A stretch of 36,552 nt of DNA. Source: Prevotella sp. GTDB lineage: Bacteria; Bacteroidota; Bacteroidia; Bacteroidales; Bacteroidaceae. This document shows positions 7,822 to 17,396 of this stretch, piece by piece (position 1 is the first letter of the stretch; each line of letters opens with the position of its first letter). Below the pieces are notes generated by a model. It was not told the DNA's origin. It saw only the letters and a list, made by a program, of their open reading frames with translations, and ran no database searches. The stretch covers positions 1-36,552 of the forward strand of contig JALFOF010000070.1 of NCBI GenBank assembly GCA_022773825.1, read 5' to 3'. Position numbers and translations under genes: made by a program.

Positions 7822-9339
7822 TTACTTATTTTTCCTGAACTTCTTTCCTATCACGGGTAGCGACGACAGCGGCACGTCCGTCCGCGCCACGATGGCGAGA
7901 TACACGGCAATCATGCACGTGTTGGCGAGCAGTTGCAGCGCCGTGCCCCACCGCATGGCGTGCAGTGGCTCGTAAGAAGCTATGTAGTCCATGGCGAGGT
8001 ACATCGCCGCCGTTATGACGACGTATCGCGCCATGCCGCCGATGTCGTAGCTGATGGGGTATTTACGCTGCCCTATGAAGTAGGAGAGCAGCATCGCCGT
8101 GCCGTAGCCTGCCACGCCTCCCCAGGCGCAGGCCATGTATCCGTAGCTCGGTATGAAGGCTATGTTGACCGCCACGAGCACCGCGCAGCCCGCCGCGGAG
8201 AACCACGCGCCCCAGATGGTCTTGTCTATCAGTTTGTACCAGAAGGAAAGGTTGAAGTATATGCCCATCATTATCTCCGCCGCCATCACTATCGGCACCA
8301 CGCGTAGGCCCACCCTGTATTCCAGTCCGAGGATGCGCTGTAGCAACGGCATATAGCCCATGACGCAGAGGAAGGCGAAGAGTGTGAAGATGACAAAATA
8401 CTTCATCGCCGCCGCGTAGTACTCCTTCTTGTCGCCGTCCTTGGCTTTGGCGAATACTATCGGCTCGTAGGCGTAGCGGAACGCCTGCGTTATCATTGCC
8501 ATTATCATGGCAATCTTCACGCACGCTCCGTATATTCCGAGCAACACCTGCCCCTCCGCCGTGTCGGGATATACCAAGGGGAAGAGCATTTTGTCCGCCG
8601 TCTGGTTGAGTATTCCCGCTATTCCGAGCACGAGGATGGGCCACGAATAGCTCAGCATGCGGCGCAGCAGCGCGGTATCTACTATGCGGAAGGGCACGCC
8701 CCTCTGGCGGCAGTACTCCCTCGCCGCCACGTGCTCGTGGGCGAACTCGGGTATGAAGAAGAATGTTATCACCCCTGTGCAGGCGAGGTTGAGGGCGAAG
8801 ATGTAGAACACGTCGTCCTTGCCGAGCCAGAGGAAGTAGAGGAGGTTCAGCCCGATGTTGAGCATTATGAAGAGCATCTTCAGCGAGGCGAACTTCACCG
8901 CCTTCTTCCTGTATCGCAGGTAGGAGAAGGGTATGGCCTGTACGGCGTCGAGTGCCACGACGCAGGCCATCATGGCGATGTAGTCCTCATGGCCTGTGTA
9001 GCCTAACGTGGTGGCTATGGGCGTGATGAACAGTGCCACCGCCGCCACGAACAGTGCCGCCAGCGTGCCTACGAGGGCTATGCTGGTGGAGAAGACGCAG
9101 TGGGGGTTCTCCCCCTCTTTGTTGGCGAAGCGGAAGAAGGTGGTCTCCATGCCGAAGGTCAGCACCACCAGTATGAGGGCGGTGTACGCGTACAGGTTTG
9201 TCACCACGCCGTAGCCTCCGCTCTCGGCAGGGATGACGTTGGTGTAGAGGGGTACGAGCAGGTAGTTGAGAAATCTGCCCACAATGCTGCTAAGGCCGTA
9301 GATGGCGGTGTCCTTAGCGAGTGATTTCATTGATGCCAT
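7822..9339 (-). CDS. Oligosaccharide flippase / polysaccharide biosynthesis membrane protein (MOP superfamily)
   Basis: A 505-residue integral membrane protein with about 12-14 hydrophobic segments spread over its length. The N-terminus (AKDTAIYGLSSIVGRFLNYLLVPLYTNV) is characteristic of Wzx/RfbX-like flippases in Bacteroidetes. Family members move undecaprenyl-linked sugar units across the inner membrane for O-antigen, capsule or exopolysaccharide. No glycosyltransferase or polymerase genes flank it, so its lipid-linked substrate is unknown; orphan genes of this type are common in this phylum. Met4 (9330) is an equally plausible start. It sits upstream of and almost touching the DPP7 gene. 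Confidence 0.85.
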   Translation of the reverse strand: MASMKSLAKDTAIYGLSSIVGRFLNYLLVPLYTNVIPAESGGYGVVTNLYAYTALILVVLTFGMETTFFRFANKEGENPHCVFSTSIALVGTLAALFVAAVALFITPIATTLGYTGHEDYIAMMACVVALDAVQAIPFSYLRYRKKAVKFASLKMLFIMLNIGLNLLYFLWLGKDDVFYIFALNLACTGVITFFFIPEFAHEHVAAREYCRQRGVPFRIVDTALLRRMLSYSWPILVLGIAGILNQTADKMLFPLVYPDTAEGQVLLGIYGACVKIAMIMAMITQAFRYAYEPIVFAKAKDGDKKEYYAAAMKYFVIFTLFAFLCVMGYMPLLQRILGLEYRVGLRVVPIVMAAEIMMGIYFNLSFWYKLIDKTIWGAWFSAAGCAVLVAVNIAFIPSYGYMACAWGGVAGYGTAMLLSYFIGQRKYPISYDIGGMARYVVITAAMYLAMDYIASYEPLHAMRWGTALQLLANTCMIAVYLAIVARTDVPLSSLPVIGKKFRKNK

Positions 9340-9380
9340 GTCGTAGGTGTTATGTTTCCGTGTCGTTCTTGTTGGGTGAT

Positions 9381-9468
9381 AGCTGTCATATTGCCGTGTA
9401 GTAGCTATCGTATTACCGTGTAATAGCTATCATATTGGCGTGTAAAAGCTATGTCATTGGCGTGATGC
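9381..9468. repeat. 22-bp periodic repeat array, locus 1 (4 units)
   Basis: Units begin AGCTGTCATATT, AGCTATCGTATT, AGCTATCATATT and AGCTATGTCATT at 9381, 9403, 9425 and 9447, exactly 22 bp apart, each separated by a GYGTGTA-like spacer. This is the most diverged member of the family in the window. It lies in the 9340-9655 gap between pnp and the flippase gene, both on the minus strand. Confidence 0.9.
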
Positions 9469-9488
9469 CTTTCTTGGGGCATACGTAA

Positions 9489-9545
9489 AGCAGCCCCGCC
9501 CCCGCCCTCTCTTGTTATCGTAGGGTCAGTGGGGGAGGGGCTGCT
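9489..9545 (-). terminator. Probable terminator after pnp
   Basis: AGCAGCCCC (9489-9497) pairs with GGGGCTGCT (9537-9545), and adjacent C and G runs can extend the stem. On the minus strand the hairpin is followed by TTTACG; on the plus strand by TTTTG. It lies about 110 bases past the pnp stop. The loop is long, so this is a moderate call. Confidence 0.6.
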
Positions 9546-9655
9546 TTTGTTATGTTTTCGCGCCTATAGGTGGTTGTTGGTTAACAGCCACCGTGGGTAA
9601 ACATCATTGTGTGACGGGGTTGTGTTTTGCCAAGGCAAATCTTGTTCAGCCCGTC

Positions 9656-11896
9656 TTATTCCTGTCCGTAGCGTGAGCGCCTTTCAGGGCGTTCTCCGCG
9701 CTCTGGGCGTGGTCTGCGCTCACCGCGTTCTGGGCGTGGTCTGCGCTCGCGCTCCACATATCCTTCCGGTTTCTCTATGAGGACTTTGCGTGAGAGCTTG
9801 TACTTGCCCGTCTTCTGGTCGATGTCGAGCAGCTTCACCTGCAGCTTGTCGCCCTCCTTGATGCCTGCTTCCTCAACGGTCTCAAGCCTCTTCCAGTCTA
9901 TTTCGGAGATGTGCAGCAGTCCGTCCTTGCCTGGGAGTATCTCCACGAAGCATCCGTAAGGCATTATGGAGCGCACGGTGCCTTCGTAAACCTCGCCTAT
10001 CTCTGGTATGGCAACGATGCCCTTGATGCGTGCCAGCGCCGCGTCGATGGATGCCTTGTCCGGTGCTGACACCTGCACCTTGCCTACGCCGTCCTCTTCG
10101 TCGATGGTGATGGTGGCGCCGGTCTCTTCCTGCATCTGCTGTATGATTTTGCCGCCAGGGCCTATCACCGCTCCGATGAACTCCTTCGGTATCTCTATTT
10201 GCACGATGCGTGGCACCTGTGGCTTCAGCTCTGCGCGTGGCTCTGCTATGGTGTCGGTGATACATCCGAGGATGTGCTCACGGCCTGCCTTTGCCTGCAT
10301 CAGTGCCTTCTCGAGGATTTCGTATGACAGTCCGTCGCACTTGATGTCCATCTGTGTCGCCGTCAGACCGTCTTTCGTGCCGGTGGTCTTGAAGTCCATG
10401 TCGCCGAGGTGGTCCTCATCGCCGAGGATGTCGGAGAGCACCGCGTACTTTTCCTCGCCGGGGTTCTTGATGAGACCCATGGCAATGCCGCTGACGGGCT
10501 TCTTCATTGGTACGCCGGCGTCCATGAGTGCCAGTGTGCCGGCGCAGACGGTAGCCATTGATGAGGAGCCGTTGGACTCCAGTATCTGGCTCACGAGGCG
10601 CACGGTGTATGGGAAGTCGCTTGGTATCTGACCCTTGAGTCCGCGCCATGCGAGGTGTCCGTGACCTATCTCGCGGCGGCCTACGCCGCGCTGTGCCTTT
10701 GCCTCGCCTGTGCAGAAAGGAGGGAAGTTGTAGTGCAGCAGGAAGCGCTGGTAAGAGCGTTCCAGCACGTCGTCAACGAGTTTCTCGTCCATCTTCGTGC
10801 CGAGTGTGCAGGTAGTGAGCGACTGTGTCTCGCCGCGTGTGAAGATGGAGCTGCCGTGAGGCATGGGCAGTGGTGATGTCTCGCACCAGATGGGGCGTAT
10901 GTCGGTGGTCTTACGGCCGTCGAGGCGCACGCCTTCGTCGAGGATGCAACGGCGCATTGCGTCGCGCTCCACGTCGTGGTAGTATTTGTCTGCCAGTGCG
11001 TTCTTCTCCTCCAGCTCCTCCTCGGTGAGGTCTGTGTGGGCTGCGGCGTACTGCTCCTTGAACTCTGTTATTATGGCTTCGAAGGCTTCTGCGCGTGCGT
11101 GCTTCTCGAGAGCCTGCTTAACAACGTCGTAAGCCTTCTGATAGCACTCTGCCTTTACTTGCTCCTTGAGCTCGTCGTCGTTCACTTCGTGGCAGTATTC
11201 GCGCTTCTTGTCTGTTCCGAGCTCTTTCATCAGCTCTTCCTGTAGCTGGCACATTGGCTTGATAGCCTCGTGCGCTGCCTTCAGTGCGTTGAGGAGGTCT
11301 ATCTCCTGTACCTCCTTCATCTCGCCCTCTACCATCATAATGTTCTCCGCGGTAGCACCGACCATGAGGTCCATATCAGCCTCTGCCATCTGCTCCTTGG
11401 TTGGGTTTATGACGTATTCTCCGCCTATGCGTGCTACGCGTACTTCGGAGATGGGGCATTCAAACGGTATGTCAGAGCATGCGAGCGCGCAAGAGGCAGC
11501 GAAGCCTGCGAGTGCGTCGGGCTGGTCCACGCCGTCAGCGCTGAAGAGTATCACGTTGACATATACCTCGGCGTGGTAGTCGCTGGGGAAGAGGGGGCGC
11601 AGGGCACGGTCCACCAGTCGGCATGTGAGGATTTCATCGTCATTGGCTTTGCCCTCTCGTTTTGTGAATCCGCCGGGAAATCTGCCTGCCGCAGCATACT
11701 GTTCACGGTACTCTACCTGCAGTGGCATGAAGTCTGTGCCCGGCACTGCGTCTTTTGCGGCACATACGGTGGCAAGGAGCATGGTGTTGCCCATGCGCAG
11801 TGTGCATGAGCCGTCGGCCTGCTTTGCCAGCTTTCCGGTCTCGATGGTGATGGTGCGTCCATCAGGCAGGGAGACGGTTTTTGTAATTACGTTCAT
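9656..11896 (-). CDS. pnp: Polynucleotide phosphorylase
   Basis: The 746-residue protein degrades RNA 3' to 5' by phosphorolysis and is usually part of the RNA degradosome in the cytoplasm. Order of domains: first RNase PH-like domain (about 10-230), helical linker, second, catalytic RNase PH-like domain (about 320-545, with [23 protein letters not shown] in its N-terminal part), KH domain (VIGPGGKII near 572-580) and S1 domain ([20 protein letters not shown] from about 632). After S1 comes a short Arg-rich tail in which RPRPERGER occurs twice in tandem (a 27-nt DNA repeat) before [10 protein letters not shown]. The tail replaces the longer disordered ends seen elsewhere and may bind RNA; that is inference. 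The gene has its own promoter at 11985-12015. rpsO, a frequent neighbour, is absent. Confidence 0.97.
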   Translation of the reverse strand: MNVITKTVSLPDGRTITIETGKLAKQADGSCTLRMGNTMLLATVCAAKDAVPGTDFMPLQVEYREQYAAAGRFPGGFTKREGKANDDEILTCRLVDRALRPLFPSDYHAEVYVNVILFSADGVDQPDALAGFAASCALACSDIPFECPISEVRVARIGGEYVINPTKEQMAEADMDLMVGATAENIMMVEGEMKEVQEIDLLNALKAAHEAIKPMCQLQEELMKELGTDKKREYCHEVNDDELKEQVKAECYQKAYDVVKQALEKHARAEAFEAIITEFKEQYAAAHTDLTEEELEEKNALADKYYHDVERDAMRRCILDEGVRLDGRKTTDIRPIWCETSPLPMPHGSSIFTRGETQSLTTCTLGTKMDEKLVDDVLERSYQRFLLHYNFPPFCTGEAKAQRGVGRREIGHGHLAWRGLKGQIPSDFPYTVRLVSQILESNGSSSMATVCAGTLALMDAGVPMKKPVSGIAMGLIKNPGEEKYAVLSDILGDEDHLGDMDFKTTGTKDGLTATQMDIKCDGLSYEILEKALMQAKAGREHILGCITDTIAEPRAELKPQVPRIVQIEIPKEFIGAVIGPGGKIIQQMQEETGATITIDEEDGVGKVQVSAPDKASIDAALARIKGIVAIPEIGEVYEGTVRSIMPYGCFVEILPGKDGLLHISEIDWKRLETVEEAGIKEGDKLQVKLLDIDQKTGKYKLSRKVLIEKPEGYVERERRPRPERGERRPRPERGERPERRSRYGQE

Positions 11897-11984
11897 CGAA
11901 TTGTTTTGAAAATCTTTATTGTTTTTACTTACATCTGTTGACGCAGCGTCGCCACGTCGGCATTATTTTATTGCTTATTCCGTA

Positions 11985-12015
11985 CAAAGGTACGGAGTTT
12001 ATGTGGATTGTGCAA
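11985..12015 (-). promoter_or_regulatory. Promoter for pnp
   Basis: On the minus strand TTG (complement of 12013-12015) and TACCTTTG (complement of 11985-11992) are 20 bp apart. The -7 box sits in a small palindrome CCGTACCTTTGTACGG. The start of transcription would be near 11979, about 80 nt before the ATG at 11896. Confidence 0.7.
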
Positions 12016-12116
12016 TGTTTTTAACAATATTTACCTACTCGGGGCGTTTTTTTGTCTGTGCGGGCGGCGTGGAGTGGGGTGGTGCTGGGTTAGCCCGCTG
12101 TGTATGAAACAAATAA

Positions 12117-12150
12117 GGGAAGGCTTCGGCGTGCGCCGAGGTGCCTTCCC
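12117..12150 (-). terminator. Hairpin terminator-like structure after the sigma/anti-sigma genes
   Basis: GGGAAGGC (12117-12124) pairs with GCCTTCCC (12143-12150), and the inner TCGGCG/CGCCGA extends the stem with a small bulge. On the minus strand it is followed by TTATTTGTTTC, a weak T-rich tract, about 150 bases past the anti-sigma stop. The rest of the 11897-12302 gap holds the pnp promoter and AT-rich sequence without recognisable genes. Confidence 0.6.
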
Positions 12151-12302
12151 GTATTGTCGTAAAAAGATTGCGACTGCCGTTTTACCTTTCACAGGTTCTG
12201 GGCAGAGTTTGTTTTAATGTTGTTTTAAGACTTGTTTTTTTTAGGATATATAAGCATAGAAAATTATTGTCGTTCCTTGTGTGCCGCGGTGCCGTGGCTT
12301 TG

Positions 12303-12794
12303 TCAGTTCGCCACGGGCACGATGGTTTGCTGTTCCGCTTTGGCTGTGGAGTCGGTCTTTGCCACGGTGTTCTCCTGCTTCATGATGTTGGGTTTGCTGA
12401 TGGTGCGGGCTATGTTTTCCTGCTCCTCGCTGTCGCCTGTGTATGGCATCTGCGCTGCCTGCCCTAACGCGAGGACTACTGCCACGCAGGCGGCTGCCTT
12501 GTATAGCGGTCTCAGGCGGCGCTGCATGGTGACGATGCGTGCCTTGACGCGGCGTGGCTCGCGGCTCTCCTGCTCGCTGATGATGGCGAGGATGCGGTTG
12601 TCGAAGTCGCTGCCGAGGGTCTCTTCTTTCTTGCTCCGCGCTGTCTCGGTGAACAGCTGGCGGTATGGCAGCAGGCGTATTGGCACGTTTTGCTGCGCGA
12701 AGAAGGCGCGTAGTATCTGCTCTTCCTCGAGTGTTGTGTCGCACTCGAAGTATTTCTCCAGCAGTTGTTCTATGTATTTGTAGTCCATTGTCAT
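12303..12794 (-). CDS. Membrane anti-sigma-like protein paired with the ECF sigma factor
   Basis: About 164 residues from the chosen start MTMDYKYIEQ; the second Met (12788) is just as likely. A longer frame to 12827 would add a KKQPPNTPNN stretch encoded by a G/T-rich leader tract, which I regard as non-coding. The N-terminal region (EQLLEKYFECDTTLEEEQILRAFF) is a charged helical segment typical of small proteins encoded next to ECF sigma factors in Prevotella. One membrane segment (LYKAAACVAVVLALGQAAQM) follows at about residue 97-116, then a short polar periplasmic tail. It has the topology of an anti-sigma factor but no zinc-binding HxxxCxxC motif, so its role is inferred from layout and position about 137 bp downstream of the sigma gene. 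Confidence 0.7.
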   Translation of the reverse strand: MTMDYKYIEQLLEKYFECDTTLEEEQILRAFFAQQNVPIRLLPYRQLFTETARSKKEETLGSDFDNRILAIISEQESREPRRVKARIVTMQRRLRPLYKAAACVAVVLALGQAAQMPYTGDSEEQENIARTISKPNIMKQENTVAKTDSTAKAEQQTIVPVAN

Positions 12795-12824
12795 GTTGTT
12801 GGGGGTGTTTGGGGGTTGTTTTTT

Positions 12825-12856
12825 CACGGGCTGATGCCCGTGACACAGGGGCTTCT
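12825..12856. repeat. Short palindromic leader element, copy 1
   Basis: CACGGGC-TGAT-GCCCGTG at 12825-12842 followed by ACACAGGGGCTTCTT, next to a G/T-rich tract (GGGGGTGTTTGGGGG). A close copy sits upstream of parE at 17397-17420 in the same relation to the gene start. It falls in the gap between the sigma and anti-sigma genes. Confidence 0.75.
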
Positions 12857-12931
12857 TGTTTTTTTATGGTGTTTTCACTTTCCCCCTCTATATTTGGAGA
12901 CGGGTGAAAGGGGCGAAAAGTTACAGGGAAA

Positions 12932-13414
12932 TCAGTTAAAAGGCGTTAATTTTGCTTTAATAAATTGTCTTGCCCGGAAAAGGTTTACCTTCACTTGGTC
13001 TTCTGTTATGGATAGCATCTCGGCGATTTCCTTGTAGGAATAGCCTTCAAAGTCACGCAGTTGCATGACGGAGCGTTGTTTCTCGGGCAGTTGTCTCATG
13101 GCGGTCCTTACGCTTTCCACCTGTTCCTGCTGTTCGCCGCGTGTGTCGTCGGCGAGTGGTTGCTCTTTGATGGCGTCGAGGGATTCGCTTTGGTTGACCC
13201 TCATGCGTTGGCGGTCGAGGGCGAGGTTGCGTGTCATGCGCAGGGCGTAGGCTTCGAGGTTGTCCACGGTGTCGAGGTGGTCGCGTGTGTTCCACAGTTT
13301 TATTATCACGTCCTGCACCACGTCTTCCGCCTCTTGGCTGCTGAGCGTGATGCGCAGTGCCAGGCGGTACATGATGTCTTTCAGGGGCAATATGTCGCGC
13401 TTTACGTCGAGCAA
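12932..13414 (-). CDS. ECF-type RNA polymerase sigma factor
   Basis: The 160-residue product has the two ECF domains and nothing else: region 2 (DIMYRLALRITLSSQEAEDVVQDVIIKLWNTRD, about residues 14-46) for -10 recognition and core binding, and region 4 (AMRQLPEKQRSVMQLRDFEGYSYKEIAEML then VKVNLFRARQFIK) with its helix-turn-helix. It should direct RNA polymerase to a small regulon. The start is unusual: the frame is open only back to a TAA near 13439-13441 and contains no ATG before Met15, so TTG at 13414 is the best available start. If Met15 were used, most of the first helix of region 2 would be lost. It lies 53 bp after argB and ahead of the membrane anti-sigma-like gene. Confidence 0.9.
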   Translation of the reverse strand: MLDVKRDILPLKDIMYRLALRITLSSQEAEDVVQDVIIKLWNTRDHLDTVDNLEAYALRMTRNLALDRQRMRVNQSESLDAIKEQPLADDTRGEQQEQVESVRTAMRQLPEKQRSVMQLRDFEGYSYKEIAEMLSITEDQVKVNLFRARQFIKAKLTPFN

Positions 13415-13467
13415 TGGTTGGTAAGTTTTAGACCACCCTTAATTCTTAACTTGTATTTCCTGTTTCG

Positions 13468-14268
13468 TCAGTTTATGACCGTGCCGTGCTGTCCGTCTAT
13501 TTGTGTGGCGAGGGTGATGATGACGCGTTTCACTCCGGCCTCCACTGCTTCGAGGGAGTTTTCTATTTTTGGCATCATACCGCCGGAGATGGTGCCGTCT
13601 TCCACATATTTATTATATGTCTCGCGTGTGATGGTGGGTATTACGCTGTCGTCGTCGTCGGGGTTTGCGAGCACTCCTTTTTTCTCAAAGGAGAAGATTA
13701 GCGTGACATCGTATTTCCGTGCGAGTGCTTTTGCCACGGTTGATGCCATGGTGTCGGCGTTGGTGTTGAGTATGTTGCCGTCGCCATCGTGTGTCAGTGG
13801 TGCCACCACGGGTGTTATTCCACCCTCTATCAGCATGGCGAGGCGTTCGCCGTCGGCGCGGTCCACGTCGCCTACGAAGCCGAAATCGACCATGCGCTCC
13901 GTGCCATCGTCGGTGCGTACCTTCTTCAACGGACGCTTATGTGAGCGTATCACGTCCATGTCCGCGCCTGTCAAGCCGAGTGCGCAGATGCCCCTTGCCT
14001 GTAGTTTTGCCACGATGTTCTTGTTGACGAGGCCGCCATAGACCATCGTTACGACAGATAGCATCTCGGCGTCGGTGACGCGTCGTCCTCCTACCATCTG
14101 GCTTTCTATGCCGAGTTGCGCGGCTATCTTGGTGGCGCGGCGGCCTCCGCCGTGTACGAGCACTTTCTTACCGCTGATGGCGGAGAAGTTGTCGAGCAGG
14201 GCGGCGAGCTGTGCCGGGTCTTCCACCACGGCGCCGCCTACTTTCACTATTGTAAGTTTTTCTTTCAT
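13468..14268 (-). CDS. argB: Acetylglutamate kinase
   Basis: The 266-residue protein matches the amino-acid kinase fold enzyme that phosphorylates N-acetylglutamate with ATP, the second step of arginine synthesis. Visible motifs are the N-terminal IVKVGGAVV, the substrate/phosphate loop VHGGGRRAT, GRRVTD, and the C-terminal GMMPKIENSLEAVEAGVKRVII. Length is normal. It is the short type lacking the N-terminal helix linked to arginine feedback in some bacteria. Other arg genes are not in the window. It follows dusB by 49 bp and precedes the ECF sigma gene, an arrangement that may be only positional. In the ORF the ATG at 14268 aligns well with family N-termini. Confidence 0.96.
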   Translation of the reverse strand: MKEKLTIVKVGGAVVEDPAQLAALLDNFSAISGKKVLVHGGGRRATKIAAQLGIESQMVGGRRVTDAEMLSVVTMVYGGLVNKNIVAKLQARGICALGLTGADMDVIRSHKRPLKKVRTDDGTERMVDFGFVGDVDRADGERLAMLIEGGITPVVAPLTHDGDGNILNTNADTMASTVAKALARKYDVTLIFSFEKKGVLANPDDDDSVIPTITRETYNKYVEDGTISGGMMPKIENSLEAVEAGVKRVIITLATQIDGQHGTVIN

Positions 14269-14317
14269 ATCGTGTGTCTATTGCCGTGCCATCCGTGTGT
14301 GACGGTGGCGCGGGCGG

Positions 14318-15304
14318 TTATTTGTCGCGTAGTTGGGGTAGCTCCTTGAGTTCCTGCAGGATGTCTTCCAGCTCCTCCACCGTGTCGGCGCGGAGCATCT
14401 TTATGCGTGTCTGGCGGAAGTCGGGGATGCCTTTGAAGACGGGTGTGGCGGCGAGGTGGCGGCGTGTATGCAGTATGGCGCGGTAGTCGTCGCCGATGTA
14501 TTGGCGGTTGATGTGCAGCAGTTCCGTAAGGATGTCTATCTTCTGTGCCGCTGTAAGTGCGTTATCGCCTTGTCCGCACGCTTCTTTTGAGAATATCCAG
14601 GGCTGTCCGAAGGTGGCGCGCCCTATCATCACGGCGTCCACTCCGTATTCCTCGAAGGCGCGGTCGGCTTGTTCCAGCGATGTTATGTCGCCGTTACCTA
14701 TTATTGGTATGGTGACGCGTGGGTTGCGTTTCACCTCCGCTATCGGTGTCCAGTCGGCGTTGCCGGTGTACATCTGCGCCCTTGTGCGGCCGTGTATGGT
14801 TAGTGCCTGTATGCCACAGTCTTGCAGTTGCTCCGCGAGGGAGGTGATAATGATGTTCTCTGCGTTCCATCCGAGGCGTGTCTTGACCGTCACGGGGGTG
14901 CTGACGGCTCGCACTACGGCGGCTGTCATGTCGAGCATGAGGGGTATGTTCTGCAACATTCCCGCGCCGGCGCCTTTGCCTGCCACCTTCTTCACTGGGC
15001 AACCGAAGTTGAGGTCTATTACATCGGGGTGTGCTTCTGCCTCCACTATGCGTGCTGCCTCCACCACATCCGCCGTGGTTCTGCCGTAGATTTGTATTCC
15101 CACGGGTCTTTCCTCGTCGCTGATGGTGAGTTTTCGCACTGTGGCTTTTACGGAGCGCACCAGTGCTTCGGCTGCCACGAACTCGGTATATACCATTGCT
15201 GCGCCGTAGCGTTTGCATAGTTTGCGGAAGCCGATGTCCGTGACATCCTCCATGGGTGCGAGGAGTAGCGGCCTGTCCCCTAAGTCTATGTTGGAAATGG
15301 TCAT
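14318..15304 (-). CDS. dusB: tRNA-dihydrouridine synthase B
   Basis: The 328-residue flavoprotein reduces specific uridines in the tRNA D-loop using FMN and NADPH. The TIM-barrel start (LLLAPMEDVTDIGFRKLC) and the active-site Cys102 in LNFGCPVKKVAGKGAGAGML are clear, as are the FMN-binding segments KTRLGW, TIHGRTRAQ and IPIIGNGDI. The C-terminal helical RNA-binding domain is present (about 245-328), so the gene is complete. The 107 bp before it, back to parE, contain a G/T-rich heptamer run (GGGTTGTGGGTTGTGGGTTG) and a matching CAACCTACGACC that could pair with GGTTGTAGGT; I see no promoter there. Confidence 0.95.
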   Translation of the reverse strand: MTISNIDLGDRPLLLAPMEDVTDIGFRKLCKRYGAAMVYTEFVAAEALVRSVKATVRKLTISDEERPVGIQIYGRTTADVVEAARIVEAEAHPDVIDLNFGCPVKKVAGKGAGAGMLQNIPLMLDMTAAVVRAVSTPVTVKTRLGWNAENIIITSLAEQLQDCGIQALTIHGRTRAQMYTGNADWTPIAEVKRNPRVTIPIIGNGDITSLEQADRAFEEYGVDAVMIGRATFGQPWIFSKEACGQGDNALTAAQKIDILTELLHINRQYIGDDYRAILHTRRHLAATPVFKGIPDFRQTRIKMLRADTVEELEDILQELKELPQLRDK

Positions 15305-15411
15305 TGCTTTTTGTGGTTAAGGGTTGTGGGTTGTGGGTTGTAGGTCTTGTGGATTGTGCTGTGGTAAGCAGTTTTTCAACCTACGACCTTTGACCGAGCG
15401 TAGTTTAACCG

Positions 15412-17355
15412 TCAGTCGTATGCTTCTTCCTCAGGTATGTTTTCCTCTATCACGAGGTTGTCGATGATGAAGTTTTGTCGCTCCATGCTGTTCTTGCCCA
15501 TATAGTATGCCAGCAGCTTCTCTACCTCGTCGCTTTTGTGTAGCTTCACTTGCTCCAGCCTTATGTCCGGACCTATGAAGCCGGCGAACTCGTCCGGCGA
15601 TATCTCACCGAGGCCTTTGAAGCGTGTTATCTCCGGTTCGGGACCCAGTTCGGCTATTGCTGCCTGCCGTTCCTCGTCGGAGTAGCAGTAGCGTGTGATG
15701 AAGTCTTTGGGCTTCTCGCCGCGCTCTTTCTGTCTGTTGTCTTCGGCGGCGATGACCGACTTGTCCTTGATGCGTGTGCGTTTGTTGCGCACTCGGAACA
15801 GTGGTGTCTGCAATACGTAAACGTGTCCCTTCTTTATCAGCTCGGGGAAGAATTGCAGGAAGAAGGTAATCGTCAGCAGACGGATGTGCATTCCGTCAAC
15901 GTCTGCGTCTGTCGCCACTATGACTTTGTTGTACCGCAGGTTGTCGAGTCCGTCCTCAATGTCGAGCGCTGCTTGCAGCAGGTTGAACTCCTCGTTCTCG
16001 TACACCACCTTCTTCGTCAGTCCGTAGCAGTTGAGTGGTTTGCCTCGGAGTGAGAAGACGGCCTGCGTGTTCACGTCGCGGCTCTTGGTGATGCTGCCGC
16101 TTGCGGAGTCGCCCTCGGTGATGAAGATGCTTGTTTCCTCCCTCAGCTCACCTTTAGGGTCGGAGTAATGCACGCGGCAGTCGCGCAGTTTGCGGTTGTG
16201 GAGGTTAGCTTTCTTTGCTCTTTCGCGTGCCAGTTTCGCCACGCCCGCCATGGCTTTGCGCTCGCGTTCGGAGGTTTTCACCTTTTCTTCGATGACGTTT
16301 GCCACGTCGAGGTTACGGTGCAGGAAGTTGTCCACCTCGTTTTTCACGAAGTCTCCCACGTATTTGTTTACGGAGACGCCTTCTGGTGACATGGTCAGCG
16401 AGCCGAGTTTTATCTTTGTCTGCGACTCGAAGATGGGTTCTTCCACGTTCACCGCTATCGCCGCCACGAGTCCGTTGCGTATGTCTCCGTACTCGTACTT
16501 GCCGAAGTACTCCTTTATTGTCTTGGCTATGTGCTCTTTGAAGGCTGACTGGTGTGTGCCTCCCTGCGTGGTGTGCTGTCCGTTTACGAAGGAGTCGTAT
16601 TCCTCTCCGTTCTGGTTTGTGTGTGTAAAGGCTATCTCTATGTCCTCTCCCGTCATGTGAATGATGGGGTAGAGGGGTTCGGAGGTCATCTGGTCTTTCA
16701 GCAGGTCTTGCAGACCGTTGCGTGAAAGGATGCGACGGCCGTTGAACATGATGGCGAGTCCGGTGTTGAGGTAGGTGTAGTTGCGGAGCATTGTCTCCAC
16801 GATGTCGTTCTGAAAGGAGTAGTTTTTGAAGAGAGTGGCGTCGGGTTCGAAGTATATGTACGTGCCTGTCTCGTCGCTGGTGGGCGCTGTTGTGTCCTCC
16901 ATCAGTTTGCCGCATTCGAACTTTGCCGTCCTCACCATGCCGTCACGGTATGACCTTACCTCGAATTTGGCGGAGAGGAAGTTAACGGCTTTGATGCCCA
17001 CGCCGTTCATGCCCACGGATTTTTTGAAGGCTTTGGAGTCGTATTTGCCTCCTGTGTTGAGCTGGCTCACGGCTTCAATCATCTTTCCCTGCGGTATGCC
17101 GCGGCCGTAGTCGCGCAGCGACACCGCTTTGTTCGCCGTCAGTTCTATCTCTATGCGCTTGCCGGCGTTCATGCGGAACTCGTCGATGGAGTTGTCGATG
17201 GCTTCTTTCAGCAGGACGTAGATGCCGTCTTCGGCGTGCGACCCGTCGCCGAGTCTGCCGATATACATTCCCGGACGGGTGCGTATGTGCTCCACGTCTG
17301 ATAGCTTTCGTATGTTGTCGTCGGTGTATTCCACCTGCGGTGTGTTGTCTGTCAT
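15412..17355 (-). CDS. parE: DNA topoisomerase IV subunit B (ParE)
   Basis: From ATG at 17355 the product is about 647 residues. It is the ATPase subunit of a type IIA topoisomerase that unlinks daughter chromosomes. Visible are the GHKL ATP site ([30 protein letters not shown]), the transducer region, and the TOPRIM domain with [10 protein letters not shown] and [14 protein letters not shown]. The start [29 protein letters not shown] is the form usual for ParE rather than GyrB in this phylum. A longer frame to 17418 would add residues (SRASAR...) that come from a palindromic repeat also found upstream of the anti-sigma-like gene, so I reject it. parC is not adjacent here. ParE over GyrB is likely, not certain. 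Confidence 0.9.
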   Translation of the reverse strand: MTDNTPQVEYTDDNIRKLSDVEHIRTRPGMYIGRLGDGSHAEDGIYVLLKEAIDNSIDEFRMNAGKRIEIELTANKAVSLRDYGRGIPQGKMIEAVSQLNTGGKYDSKAFKKSVGMNGVGIKAVNFLSAKFEVRSYRDGMVRTAKFECGKLMEDTTAPTSDETGTYIYFEPDATLFKNYSFQNDIVETMLRNYTYLNTGLAIMFNGRRILSRNGLQDLLKDQMTSEPLYPIIHMTGEDIEIAFTHTNQNGEEYDSFVNGQHTTQGGTHQSAFKEHIAKTIKEYFGKYEYGDIRNGLVAAIAVNVEEPIFESQTKIKLGSLTMSPEGVSVNKYVGDFVKNEVDNFLHRNLDVANVIEEKVKTSERERKAMAGVAKLARERAKKANLHNRKLRDCRVHYSDPKGELREETSIFITEGDSASGSITKSRDVNTQAVFSLRGKPLNCYGLTKKVVYENEEFNLLQAALDIEDGLDNLRYNKVIVATDADVDGMHIRLLTITFFLQFFPELIKKGHVYVLQTPLFRVRNKRTRIKDKSVIAAEDNRQKERGEKPKDFITRYCYSDEERQAAIAELGPEPEITRFKGLGEISPDEFAGFIGPDIRLEQVKLHKSDEVEKLLAYYMGKNSMERQNFIIDNLVIEENIPEEEAYD

Positions 17356-17396
17356 TGGTTGGGGGGTTGGGGGTTGGGGGGTGGATGCGTTGATGT

